From Caballeronia sp. dw_19 (GTDB lineage Bacteria > Pseudomonadota > Gammaproteobacteria > Burkholderiales > Burkholderiaceae): a stretch of 64,000 nt of DNA. The translations under genes were made by a program, and so were the position numbers. Shown here one piece after another: positions 55,025 through 64,000 of the stretch (positions within the stretch are counted from its first letter, which is position 1; each line of letters starts with the position of its first letter). The notes below the pieces were generated by a model. That model worked only from the letters and a program-made list of their open reading frames with translations, did not search any database and had not been told where the DNA came from. Location of the stretch: contig NZ_JAAVUQ010000041.1 in NCBI RefSeq assembly GCF_018449515.1, forward strand, positions 1-64,000, written 5' to 3'.

Positions 55025-55996
55025 TTAAGCGATGGCATCTTGCCGCGCGCCATACACTTCGAGCGCGGCATCGTGCAGCGCCCGAAGCACAACGGTTGCC
55101 GCCGGTGACAATAATTGCGTCTGCCGCGTGATAATGCCGAATGCATCCATGCGGCAGGGCAGTTTAATAGCCAGCCGTTTGAGCGTGCCGAATTCCTCGT
55201 ATTGCCGGGCGACCTCTTCGGGCATCACAGCGAGCATGTCGCTCTGCAGCAAAATGCCGGAGATGGCGAGGATGTTGTTGGTATTCACCACATTCTGCGG
55301 CGAACTGAGGCCGATCTGCGAAAACACCATATCAAATCTGTGCCGCAGCACGCTACCGGGAGGATGCAGAACCCAGCCAGCGTTGACAATGTCGTGCATG
55401 GTCAAGCCGGTCGCCTGTTCGAGCGGATGCCCGGGGCGCACGACCACGCAAAGCGGTTCCTCGGCAATAGGCTCGTATCGCACAGCATCCTTGAACTGAC
55501 CCTGTCGCTCGAGCACGCGGCCGATCATGATGTCGAGGTGGCCCTCTGCAACCAGCGGCAGCATTACGTCTGAAGTCTCAACCTGCAGCCAGATCTGCAA
55601 TTGCGGATAAAGCGCCTTCACGCGCGCGATGGCAAGTGGCACCATGGTTGCGGTGGCTGCGGCAATTGCGCCAATCTGCACCTGACCCACGAGTCCCGCG
55701 CGCAACGCGGAGATCTCGTCGTGCGCCTGGCTCAGATTCGAGAGCACCATGCGCGCGTGCCGGATCATCACTTCACCGTACAGCGTAGCGTGCATCCCGT
55801 AAGGCGTGCGGTCGAAAAGCCGCACCTCCAGCACGTCCTCCAGCTCCTTCAATAAACGCGATGCAGCCGGCTGTGTCATGCCGAGGACATCGGCGGCGCG
55901 GCGGACATTGCCTTCTTCTTCCATGGCCGCGAGCAGCATCAACTGCCGCGTCTTGAGGCGCGCGCGCACGAACCAGTTCGAGGAGCTTTGAGCCAT
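55025..55996 (-). CDS. LysR-family regulator (GbpR-like)
   Basis: 323 residues. The helix-turn-helix is at about residues 31-50 (GNVRRAADVLGMTQPAASRL). The sequence FVRARLKTRQLMLLAAMEEE at the start fits the GbpR/PcaQ-like branch, which often controls sugar or aromatic catabolic genes. I used MAQSSSN. It may act on the arabinose genes 3 kb away or elsewhere; no divergent partner is present. Confidence 0.88.
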   Translation of the reverse strand: MAQSSSNWFVRARLKTRQLMLLAAMEEEGNVRRAADVLGMTQPAASRLLKELEDVLEVRLFDRTPYGMHATLYGEVMIRHARMVLSNLSQAHDEISALRAGLVGQVQIGAIAAATATMVPLAIARVKALYPQLQIWLQVETSDVMLPLVAEGHLDIMIGRVLERQGQFKDAVRYEPIAEEPLCVVVRPGHPLEQATGLTMHDIVNAGWVLHPPGSVLRHRFDMVFSQIGLSSPQNVVNTNNILAISGILLQSDMLAVMPEEVARQYEEFGTLKRLAIKLPCRMDAFGIITRQTQLLSPAATVVLRALHDAALEVYGARQDAIA

Positions 55997-56324
55997 TGCC
56001 CTGTGCCTATGCGTGAATTGAAACGACACTGAAAGCTTTTTTGCTTACTGGATATGCGGGCGTTTTTTTCATTGTCGTTTTCGCTCAGTGACAAAACGGT
56101 TGTGGTTCCGGGAAGGCGCGAATGCTCTATAGGGATCGGGCGAAACCCGCAGTGAAGACGCGTCTCGCAGGCCGTGGACGTCAATCGTAGCCGATCGTGG
56201 CTGTCAGACAAGCTCGCTACGCAAGCCGCATTATCGCCGCTTGGCAGCCGTCGCCCGGTTTGGCGCACGAGTGAGAAATGACAGGCGCTTGCCGAAGCCG
56301 GGCGAGCAATCCGGCGTTCGGTTG
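55997..56324. other. Gap of 328 bp, no gene seen
   Basis: Lies upstream of the LysR gene and downstream of the small membrane protein gene, both on the minus strand. No supported gene or hairpin. The first 90 bases are AT-rich and probably contain the LysR promoter. Confidence 0.55.
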
Positions 56325-56966
56325 CTAAGCCGTGGCGATCAGCAATACGCCGGTGCCCGCGAGCCCGATGGTCCAGAGCCTGTCGAAGTTGATCCAGCCG
56401 CGCCTGAGCACGCCCACGCCCAGCCAGTCGTACACCAGCAGCGCGATGGCCCCGGTCACGAGCAAGGTGGCCAGCGTATGCAGGCCAACGGCGGCGAGCG
56501 AGACCAGCAAGGGCCCGGATGATTGGCCTGCCACGGACCCGCACAATGGGATCAGCGCTGGAATCAGCATGAGACCTGCGCCGTGCGCGGTCGCCATCAG
56601 GAACGACCAGAGGACGAGGCCGACAAAACCGGTTGTCATGCCAACACGCACGCGGTGCCGGTGTCCGTAGCGAACCTGATACACCGCCCACGCGACGAGC
56701 AGGACACCGCTTGCGATGCGGATAAGATGGCTGTCCACGACCATCCCTGTAGTGAGCACGAGCGCGGCGACTATACCGATAGAGAGTGCGTGGCCCAGTG
56801 CCATCGGCGGGATCGCGAGCAGGACGGCCAGCCGGCTACGCCGATGCAGACCGAGGGCGACCGCGAACAGCCAGCCCATGGCGGGGTTGATTCCATGAAA
56901 GACGCCGAGCCCTGCAATGGCGAGCCACTCCCATACGTGGCCCGTCCCCGCCCATGCCATGTTCAT
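56325..56966 (-). CDS. Membrane protein next to methanethiol oxidase
   Basis: 213 residues with about six hydrophobic helices. It opens MNMAWAGTGHVWEWLAIAGL and has a central H/D-rich loop (TTGMVVDSHLIRIASG, then GYRHRHRVRVGM-like). The small size, a GHALSIGIVAAL helix and a C-terminal helix resemble nickel/cobalt- or metal-transport-related membrane proteins, but I do not name a family. It begins 37 bases after the methanethiol oxidase gene, so they are probably co-transcribed. Confidence 0.7.
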   Translation of the reverse strand: MNMAWAGTGHVWEWLAIAGLGVFHGINPAMGWLFAVALGLHRRSRLAVLLAIPPMALGHALSIGIVAALVLTTGMVVDSHLIRIASGVLLVAWAVYQVRYGHRHRVRVGMTTGFVGLVLWSFLMATAHGAGLMLIPALIPLCGSVAGQSSGPLLVSLAAVGLHTLATLLVTGAIALLVYDWLGVGVLRRGWINFDRLWTIGLAGTGVLLIATA

Positions 56967-57003
56967 GATGTGCCCGGCGTGAGCGCTTCGCGAGAGCCGC
57001 GGC

Positions 57004-58398
57004 TCACGGATAACAATACGAGTCCGACGAGCAATCGCCGCCCTCGAGCCGCACCTGATGCGGCCGGTGCGTGGAAGGCCACTCAACCAGGAAGCTCGGA
57101 TCGAATTCAATACCGCCTTCGGGCGACGCATCGAGTTTCACCATCCAGCCGTTGAGACCATCGGGATAAAACTGATCGTCGATAGCGCCGTATAGCGAGT
57201 TGGTGAAATACACGCGGCGGCCGTCGCGGCTGACCTCGACCATCTGCGGTCCGCCGTTCAAGGGTCGCCCGGCCGCCTTCGGATGTGATTCGCGCGATAC
57301 GATCCCGCCGATCCTCACGGTCCCGGTGAGTTTCGGCGCGAAGGGATCGGACACGTCGTATTGCCGCAAGTCGCCGGTTCCCCAGCACGCGACGTAGAGA
57401 AATCGGTCGTCCATTGACAGGTCGATGTCCGTAACGAGCGGAGGTACTGCGCCGAAGCCTTTCAGCATGGGTGGCAACAGATCGGGGTTGGCGGGCTCGG
57501 CCGGAATCTCGATGATCTTCTTGACGGCCCAGCGGTCGCCGTCGCGATACCACGTCCAGATCGACGCGGATAAATCGTTCAGGCTGATTACGGAGTTGAC
57601 GAAGCCGTATGCCTTGGTGGGATCGTGGGCCGGACGCAGTTCGAACACGAGCTGGTTTTCCGCGCCGAAATCGATTTCCTGTTTATGCTTGCGTGTATGC
57701 AGGTCCCAGAAATGCAGCTTGTGTCCGTATTGGCCGCCTAGCAGGATTTCCGGCACCAGGCCGTTTTCGAATGTAGCAGGCAAGCCCCATTCGCTTGTGA
57801 CCAGGGTGTCGTGTCCGAGATGCCACCAGGCATCGTAGGAAAGTTGCTGAGGACCACGATCTATTTCCCATTGACCGCGAATATCGAAGGTTTCATGGTC
57901 CATCAGGAAAATGCCGCCCGGCGCTTCGCCCTGCGCATTCCCCAATGCGGCCACGTAGATGCCCTCGGGTCCGCAGTGAACCGTATGGGGGCGCGTGTAG
58001 CCCGCTTTCTCCGCGACTTCGCTTGGTTCCAGCACGCGTACTATTTTAGGATTGCGCGGGTCCGCCTTGGTATCGAGGATATGGATTCTTGACGATCGCA
58101 AGCCGGGCACGACCAGATAACGACGTTCGGCGTGGGGGTGGGGTGCATTTGGGCATAAGCAGGAACTGCAGGCGTTCCAGCCGAAATGATGAAGTTCGTC
58201 GCCCGTGTTGGGCATTGCAACATTGCTGATCAGTTGTGAATAGCTGGCCGACGCGGGGTCTACGTCTATAACGGCGATGGCGTCTGGAACCTGTCGTGTT
58301 GGATCGAAGCTTGCGACGTACGCGATGGTTTCGTGCGGGGCTTTCATGGCCATCCGCGGGGAGGGATAGAACGTTGGATCCGGTGTCCAATTTGCCAT
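57004..58398 (-). CDS. Methanethiol oxidase / SBP56 selenium-binding protein family
   Basis: 464 residues, matching SELENBP1 length (about 470). Family members bind copper and oxidise methanethiol to formaldehyde, hydrogen sulfide and hydrogen peroxide. Seen directly: HHFGWNACSSCLC (Cys77, 80, 82) and TRPHTVHCGPEGIYVAALG, the hallmark motifs. GGAGA lies eight bases before the ATG; the frame extends 33 codons upstream without family sequence. Bacterial relatives (MtoX) are often periplasmic, but no signal peptide is visible here. Cytoplasmic location, or export with a partner, is possible. Confidence 0.93.
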   Translation of the reverse strand: MANWTPDPTFYPSPRMAMKAPHETIAYVASFDPTRQVPDAIAVIDVDPASASYSQLISNVAMPNTGDELHHFGWNACSSCLCPNAPHPHAERRYLVVPGLRSSRIHILDTKADPRNPKIVRVLEPSEVAEKAGYTRPHTVHCGPEGIYVAALGNAQGEAPGGIFLMDHETFDIRGQWEIDRGPQQLSYDAWWHLGHDTLVTSEWGLPATFENGLVPEILLGGQYGHKLHFWDLHTRKHKQEIDFGAENQLVFELRPAHDPTKAYGFVNSVISLNDLSASIWTWYRDGDRWAVKKIIEIPAEPANPDLLPPMLKGFGAVPPLVTDIDLSMDDRFLYVACWGTGDLRQYDVSDPFAPKLTGTVRIGGIVSRESHPKAAGRPLNGGPQMVEVSRDGRRVYFTNSLYGAIDDQFYPDGLNGWMVKLDASPEGGIEFDPSFLVEWPSTHRPHQVRLEGGDCSSDSYCYP

Positions 58399-58706
58399 GC
58401 CATTTCTCCAGGGAACGTTTTTCCCTGGTGGCCTGGTAGAGGCCGCTCCAAGGATTACCTGCAGACCTACCGGGCAAATATACCTTGTTTCCGGCAATTT
58501 AATTGCACGGGCGCGTTAGCGCCGAAAGCTTGTTTTCTTCTAAGCGAATATCGCGTAGCGATATAAAGACGGGCTACCTAAGGGGCTCCAGCCACGGGTA
58601 AACGAGAGGGTATGTCTCCCAGGTGAGTTGCAAATCGCGAGTTCGTTTGCACGCGGTCAGAGCAATCCTCTGGCAGGACGGGTCCCAAAGTATGGAGGCG
58701 GCAAAT

Positions 58707-59050
58707 GGTGCTTGCCCGAGAGCGTACGGGGCGAAGCGTGTTCGTGTCAGGATTCGCGAGAAGGAGGGGTTCACACATCCGGCGCTCTGGCGAGCACCGT
58801 GCTTTTGGGGCACCTATGAATAGAAACTGCACGCTGTGGACACTTAGGGTAGCGTGGTTGAAAGCGTTTTCTTTGCTTCGTTTCTTTGTCGCTTTGGACA
58901 AAGAAATGACGTGCCGCCACGCACAGTGGCTAACAGTGATAAAGAGAAAATCCGACTCACGCAGACTGCTAAGGCCGAAAGCAGCAACCCGGCACTGACC
59001 CCGACCGCTACCCCAGAACCCAACACCCCCGGCATAGACCCCTGACCACC
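58707..59050 (+). repeat. Dispersed repeat, copy 4
   Basis: Full-length copy with the same leading block (TGCTTGCCCGAGAGCGTACG) as copy 3, the shared core, the 10-bp hairpin and C-rich tail. Ends about 20 bases from the stop codon of the minus-strand L-arabinose dehydrogenase gene. Single-base differences from the other copies are scattered (for example a TTCGC to GGCGC change near 58782). Confidence 0.85.
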
Positions 59051-59070
59051 GCCCGCGAACAAACCCCTCC

Positions 59071-60009
<939 letters not shown>

Positions 60010-60062
60010 TTAAAGAAAGCTTCGTTGATGTGGTACGTAACGGTAGTGCGCAACGTGCGGGA

Positions 60063-61805
60063 TTAATGCGAATGCCGCGGCACATCGGCACCTCGGCATC
60101 CTACGAGAAAATCGAAATCGCAGCCTTGGTCAGCTTGCAGGACGTGATCGACATACAGCTTTCTATACCCGCTCGTATCCGCAATCGCAACTGTTTGCAC
60201 TTCGGCCCAATTAGCGAGACGGGAGGTGAGTTCCGCATCGCTGACGTCAAGGTGCAGTGTTCCGCCAAGGCAATCCAGTTCGATCCAGTCGCCTTCCTTC
60301 ACCACCGCCAGCGGACCGCCGGCACGCGCTTCGGGCGCAACGTGCAGCACCACCGTGCCATAGGCCGTGCCGCTCATGCGTGCGTCAGAGATCCGCACCA
60401 TGTCGGTCACGCCTTGCGCCAGCAACTTGGGCGGCAAGCCCATGTTGCCCACTTCAGCCATGCCTGGATAGCCCTTCGGCCCACAGTTCTTCAACACGAG
60501 AACGGAGTCGGCCGTCACATCCAGTTCGGGGTCTCCGATGCGGGCCTTGTAGTCATCGAAGTTTTCAAACACGACCGCTCGGCCACGATGCTTGAGTAAC
60601 GCCGCCGTCGCGGCCGACGGTTTGACCACCGCGCCATTGGGTGCGAGATTGCCGCGCACGATGCATAGGCCGCCATCAGGAACGAGCGGTTTGTCGAGCG
60701 GACGGATGACTTCTTCGTCGTAGATAGGCGCTTCTTTCACGTTCTCCCATAACGAATGGCCGTTCGCCGTCAGCGCATCGGGATGGGGCAGCAAGCCTGC
60801 TTCGCCCAGGCGCCGGATCACGCCGGGCAAGCCGCCCGCGTAATAGAACTCCTCCATCAGGAAGCGCCCCGATGGTTGCAGATCGACCAGCGTAGGTGTG
60901 CCGCGGCCAATGCGCGTCCAGTCATCGAGTTCCAGATTCACGCCAATGCGCCCCGCGATTGCCTTCAAATGAATCGCTGCATTCGTCGATCCACCAATCG
61001 CCGCGTTCACACGAATCGCGTTTTCGAAGGCTTCTTTCGTCAGGAGTTTCGAGAGCCGGACATCCTGCAGCGCCATCTCCACAATGCGCATGCCCGACAT
61101 ATGCGCGAGCACGTAGCGCCTGGAATCCACGGCCGGAATGGCCGCATTGTGCGGTAGCGTAACGCCAAGTGCTTCGGCCATGCAGGCCATGGTGGACGCC
61201 GTGCCCATGGTGTTGCACGTGCCCGCCGAGCGCGACATGCCCGCTTCCGCCGACATGAATTCGTGCAGCGTGATCTTGCCGGCCTTCACCTGTTCGCTAA
61301 GCTGCCAGACCACCGTGCCCGAGCCGATATCGCGGCCATGATGTTTGCCGTTGAGCATCGGGCCACCGCTTACCGCAATGGCCGGCACGTCGCAGCTCGC
61401 TGCGCCCATCAACAACGCGGGCGTGGTTTTATCGCAGCCGACGAGCAGCACGACGGCATCGACCGGATTGCCCCGGATCGATTCCTCCACGTCCATGCTG
61501 GCGAGATTGCGCGTGAACATGGCGGTCGGGCGAAGGTTCGATTCGCCGTTTGAGAACACGGGGAATTCGACCGGGAATCCGCCGGCTTCGAACACCCCGC
61601 GCTTCACATGCTCGGCGAGCTTCCTGAAATGCGCGTTGCAGGGCGTGAGTTCCGACCACGTATTGCAAATGCCGATAATCGGTTTGCCCTGGAATTCGTG
61701 ATCAGGAATGCCCTGGTTTTTCATCCAGCTTCGGTACATGAAACCGTTCTTGTCGGCTGTGCCGAACCATTGGGCGGAGCGCAGCGGGCGTTTTGCGTCT
61801 GACAT
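60063..61805 (-). CDS. L-arabonate dehydratase (IlvD/Edd family)
   Basis: 580 residues. IlvD/Edd signatures: GCDKTTPALLMGAASCDVP, and CNTMGTASTMACMAEALG with the cluster Cys; the late GCDFDFLVGCRG segment fits sugar-acid dehydratases. It carries a [2Fe-2S] or [4Fe-4S] cluster and dehydrates L-arabonate to 2-keto-3-deoxy-L-arabonate, the step after the dehydrogenase. Length matches Azospirillum AraC. Part of the arabinose operon with the downstream dehydrogenase gene 62 bases away. Confidence 0.9.
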   Translation of the reverse strand: MSDAKRPLRSAQWFGTADKNGFMYRSWMKNQGIPDHEFQGKPIIGICNTWSELTPCNAHFRKLAEHVKRGVFEAGGFPVEFPVFSNGESNLRPTAMFTRNLASMDVEESIRGNPVDAVVLLVGCDKTTPALLMGAASCDVPAIAVSGGPMLNGKHHGRDIGSGTVVWQLSEQVKAGKITLHEFMSAEAGMSRSAGTCNTMGTASTMACMAEALGVTLPHNAAIPAVDSRRYVLAHMSGMRIVEMALQDVRLSKLLTKEAFENAIRVNAAIGGSTNAAIHLKAIAGRIGVNLELDDWTRIGRGTPTLVDLQPSGRFLMEEFYYAGGLPGVIRRLGEAGLLPHPDALTANGHSLWENVKEAPIYDEEVIRPLDKPLVPDGGLCIVRGNLAPNGAVVKPSAATAALLKHRGRAVVFENFDDYKARIGDPELDVTADSVLVLKNCGPKGYPGMAEVGNMGLPPKLLAQGVTDMVRISDARMSGTAYGTVVLHVAPEARAGGPLAVVKEGDWIELDCLGGTLHLDVSDAELTSRLANWAEVQTVAIADTSGYRKLYVDHVLQADQGCDFDFLVGCRGADVPRHSH

Positions 61806-62012
61806 CGATTTTTCCTTACCGTTTGCTATTCGTTTGCTATTTCAAGGCTTCATTTGCACGAACGCGCCTCCCGTTCGAGACCTGTTTGGTGATTCGCAAG
61901 ACGCGCTGACCTATCCCTTTTATAGAGCATGCAGAGCAGTCGTGCTGTCTTACATGTCTTACTGCTGTCAACGGGAACGGCGACTGCAGCGCGTGTTTTT
62001 GGCGGGGGCGCG

Positions 62013-63107
62013 TTAACTTCTGGATCCAAGCGCAACGGGATCGGCTTTGTTCGCCGCATCGTGTTGCCGTACCGCATCTCGCCGCTTTAGCTTCGATCCC
62101 GCTCGTTCACCCGATGCCGTCCCATCCGATTTGCGCCGCGCCGCATGCCGTTCGATCACACGCTGCAACAGGCAGAACGCACACAGGAGGGCTCCTATCA
62201 CGATACGGGTCCACCACGAACTCAGCGTGCCATCGAACGTAATGAGCGTCTGGATGGTCCCGAGAATGCCCACGCCGAAGACCGATCCGATCACATAACC
62301 AACCCCACCCGTGAGCAGGGTTCCACCAATGACCGTGGCGGCGATGGCATCGAGTTCCATGCCCTGGCCTTGCAAGCCATAGCCTGAGAGCACATACAGC
62401 GTGAACACCACGCCGCCCAGCGCCGAGCAGAAGCCGCTCAATGCATACACGCCGACCTTCGTGCGCGCCACTGGCAGCCCCATCAGCAACGCGGAACGTT
62501 CGTTGCCGCCGACCGCATAGACGTTGCGTCCGAAGCGCGTGAAGTGCGCGACGAAGATGGCGAGCAGAAGCGTTGCGATGGCGATCAGGCCACCGGCCGT
62601 GAGCGACGCGCCGCGAATATCGATGTGAAAGCCCGACAGCGCGTGAAAGCTGGGGTCGTTAATGGTGATCGACTGCGTGGTGATCAGGAAACACGTGCCG
62701 CGCGCGAGGAACATACCCGCCAGCGTGACAATGAACGGCTGCAGTTTGAAGAAGTGGATCAGCGCGCCCATCGCTGCGCCATACAACGCGCCCAGCATGA
62801 GCACGAGCGGCACGATCACCCATATCGACCAGTGCAGATGTTCAGCGAATACGGCGCAGAGAATGGTCGTCAGTGCGACGACCGATCCCACCGACAGGTC
62901 GATGCCGCCCGATACGATCACAAACGTCATGCCGATCGCGACGATCAACAGGAATGCGTTGTCGACGAGCAGGCCGAGCAACACTTGCAGCGAGAAGAAT
63001 CCGGTGTACATCACGGAGCCGAAGCCGAAGAGCGCGATGAACAAAACGATGGTGACGACGATCGGCAATGTACGCGGATCGACCAGGCGGTCGAGAAGGT
63101 TCCTCAT
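62013..63107 (-). CDS. Sugar ABC transporter permease (YjfF-like)
   Basis: 364 residues with about nine membrane helices. It reads VIVSGGIDLSVGSVVALTTI, the signature of RbsC/AraH-type permeases, and GLPVARTKVGVYALSGFCSA. The C-terminal 40 residues are a basic cytoplasmic tail (HAARRKSDGTASGERAGSKL) longer than usual. ATGA overlap with the preceding permease gene. Precedes the arabonate dehydratase gene by 207 bases with no gene between. Confidence 0.92.
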   Translation of the reverse strand: MRNLLDRLVDPRTLPIVVTIVLFIALFGFGSVMYTGFFSLQVLLGLLVDNAFLLIVAIGMTFVIVSGGIDLSVGSVVALTTILCAVFAEHLHWSIWVIVPLVLMLGALYGAAMGALIHFFKLQPFIVTLAGMFLARGTCFLITTQSITINDPSFHALSGFHIDIRGASLTAGGLIAIATLLLAIFVAHFTRFGRNVYAVGGNERSALLMGLPVARTKVGVYALSGFCSALGGVVFTLYVLSGYGLQGQGMELDAIAATVIGGTLLTGGVGYVIGSVFGVGILGTIQTLITFDGTLSSWWTRIVIGALLCAFCLLQRVIERHAARRKSDGTASGERAGSKLKRRDAVRQHDAANKADPVALGSRS

Positions 63108-64000
63108 TTTGCTGCCTCGGCAAGGGGCTTTTTCAGGGCGTAGGCAAGGGCGCGTTTCAGTTGCCGCATGATGATCGTGCGGGCAGTGGCCGACTGGATC
63201 ACGCTTACTACCAGCACCACCGCTGCCTTCACGACGAGCGTGGCTTCAGGCGGCACGCCGATGGAGTACGTGGTGTAGGTCAACGTCTGGATGATCAACG
63301 CGCCGAGCACGGTGCCCGCGAGGCTGAACTTCCCGCCGAGCAGCGACGTGCCGCCGAGCGTGACGGCGAGGATCGCATCGAGTTCGAGCAACAGTCCGGC
63401 ATTGTTGCCGTCGGCGCTGCGCACATTGGAGCTGATCAGAATGCCTGCTATAGCCGCCGTCAGCCCGGAGAAGGTATAGACCCCGAACACGATTGCGCTT
63501 GCGCGCAAGCCGACCAGTTTCGTCGCCACTGGATTGATACCGATCGCACGGATGAACATGCCAAGCGCGGTGCGATTCATGAGTAGCGCGGTTGCGGCAA
63601 TCGCACCGGCCGCGACCCACACGGAACACGGCATGCGGGCCAGATAACCGCCACCGACCATGAGATATCCGGGTGCGCCGATCGGGATGATCTGGCCACC
63701 CGTGAGCAACTGCGCGACGCCGCGGCCGGCCACCATCAGGATCAGCGTCGCGATGATCGGCTGCATGCCGACGAACGCCACCAGCACGCCATTCCACATG
63801 CCGGCGAGCACGCCCACTGCGAGCGCGGCGGCGAGTGCTTCACTGACCCGCGAGGGATCGTCGGCGAGGATGCTGGCGGCTGCCGCGCCGGCGATTGCAA
63901 CGACTGCGCCGACGGAGATATCGATACCCCGCGTTGCAATCACGAGCGTCATGCCGAGCGAGACGAGCACGAGCGGCGCGGCACGATTGAGGATATCGAT
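63104..64000 (-). CDS. Sugar ABC transporter permease (YtfT-like), 5' end beyond window
   Basis: At least 298 residues; the frame stays open to the window edge, so the N-terminus is missing. It reads ATRGIDISVGAVVAIAGAAA near the visible start, the RbsC-family signature, and SAIVFGVYTFSGLTAAIAGI later. Forms the channel with the YjfF-like protein, its stop overlapping that start. The binding protein and ATPase genes are presumably just outside the window. Confidence 0.9.
   Translation of the reverse strand: MDILNRAAPLVLVSLGMTLVIATRGIDISVGAVVAIAGAAAASILADDPSRVSEALAAALAVGVLAGMWNGVLVAFVGMQPIIATLILMVAGRGVAQLLTGGQIIPIGAPGYLMVGGGYLARMPCSVWVAAGAIAATALLMNRTALGMFIRAIGINPVATKLVGLRASAIVFGVYTFSGLTAAIAGILISSNVRSADGNNAGLLLELDAILAVTLGGTSLLGGKFSLAGTVLGALIIQTLTYTTYSIGVPPEATLVVKAAVVLVVSVIQSATARTIIMRQLKRALAYALKKPLAEAAK

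Noticed and set aside
1-59050. CRISPR-like or IS-like interpretation of the repeats
   Set aside because: Copies are far apart, of 300 bp, without regular spacers, transposase frames or visible target duplications.

Overview
This 64 kb window is GC-rich chromosomal or chromid DNA from a beta-proteobacterium of the Burkholderia / Paraburkholderia / Caballeronia group. That placement is an inference from gene content: many LysR regulator-target pairs, an OmpC-like general porin, a MipA/OmpV protein with a two-component system, an oxidative L-arabinose pathway, and NocR-type opine-like catabolic genes. I see no rRNA, tRNA, CRISPR array, transposase or prophage genes.

Layout. 1-0.4 kb: first copy of a dispersed repeat. 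0.4-9.3 kb: lipoprotein phosphoesterase divergent from a di-heme cytochrome c peroxidase; LysR divergent from an SDR; a SnoaL-like protein; a Lrp/AsnC regulator starting inside a perfect 30-bp palindrome; a secreted S10 peptidase; an acetyltransferase. 9.4-14.8 kb: LysR beside a decayed HalD/BesD-like oxygenase gene, an orphan LivK-type binding protein, a DUF2848 protein, and a LysR overlapping a ureidoglycolate-lyase-like gene. 14.8-24.3 kb: a NocR-like LysR divergent from a nine-gene operon (PotD/A/B/C-like importer, one DadA-like flavoenzyme, a three-subunit flavoenzyme of the opine oxidase/HcnABC type, RidA), a coherent import-and-oxidise system for an amino-acid-derived amine. 24.5-31.3 kb: LysR with an alpha/beta hydrolase fused to a monooxygenase-like domain, DoxX, YceH, porin, two inverted copies of the repeat, DUF72.

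31.3-38.6 kb is an accessory patch: C-terminal scraps of an MFS transporter, a LysR and an AraC regulator; two paralogous small exported proteins with duplicated leaders; a basic amino acid binding protein; GNAT; NUDIX; and a PD-(D/E)XK nuclease-like protein. 38.8-45.1 kb: DUF1801, an ArsR/SRPBCC pair with an operator-like repeat, epoxide hydrolase, LysR/MFS pair, and a solute-binding protein. 45.5-49.4 kb: MipA plus two response regulators (the second lacks the phosphoacceptor aspartate) and one histidine kinase, ended by a 17-bp-stem terminator facing a large autotransporter. 52.9-58.4 kb: glycosyltransferase, SpeG, LysR, and a methanethiol oxidase/SBP56 gene with a membrane protein. 58.7-64 kb: fourth repeat copy, then an L-arabinose oxidation and ABC-uptake operon that runs off the window.

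The most unusual signal is the ~280-350 bp dispersed repeat (four copies). Three copies abut the stop codon of a converging gene, so they would form that gene's 3' UTR: a G-rich tract, then a perfect 10-bp hairpin and conserved flanks. Other points of interest are the 30-bp palindrome that sequesters a Shine-Dalgarno sequence, the degenerate second response regulator, the opine-like operon, the hydrolase fusion, and the duplicated small exported proteins.
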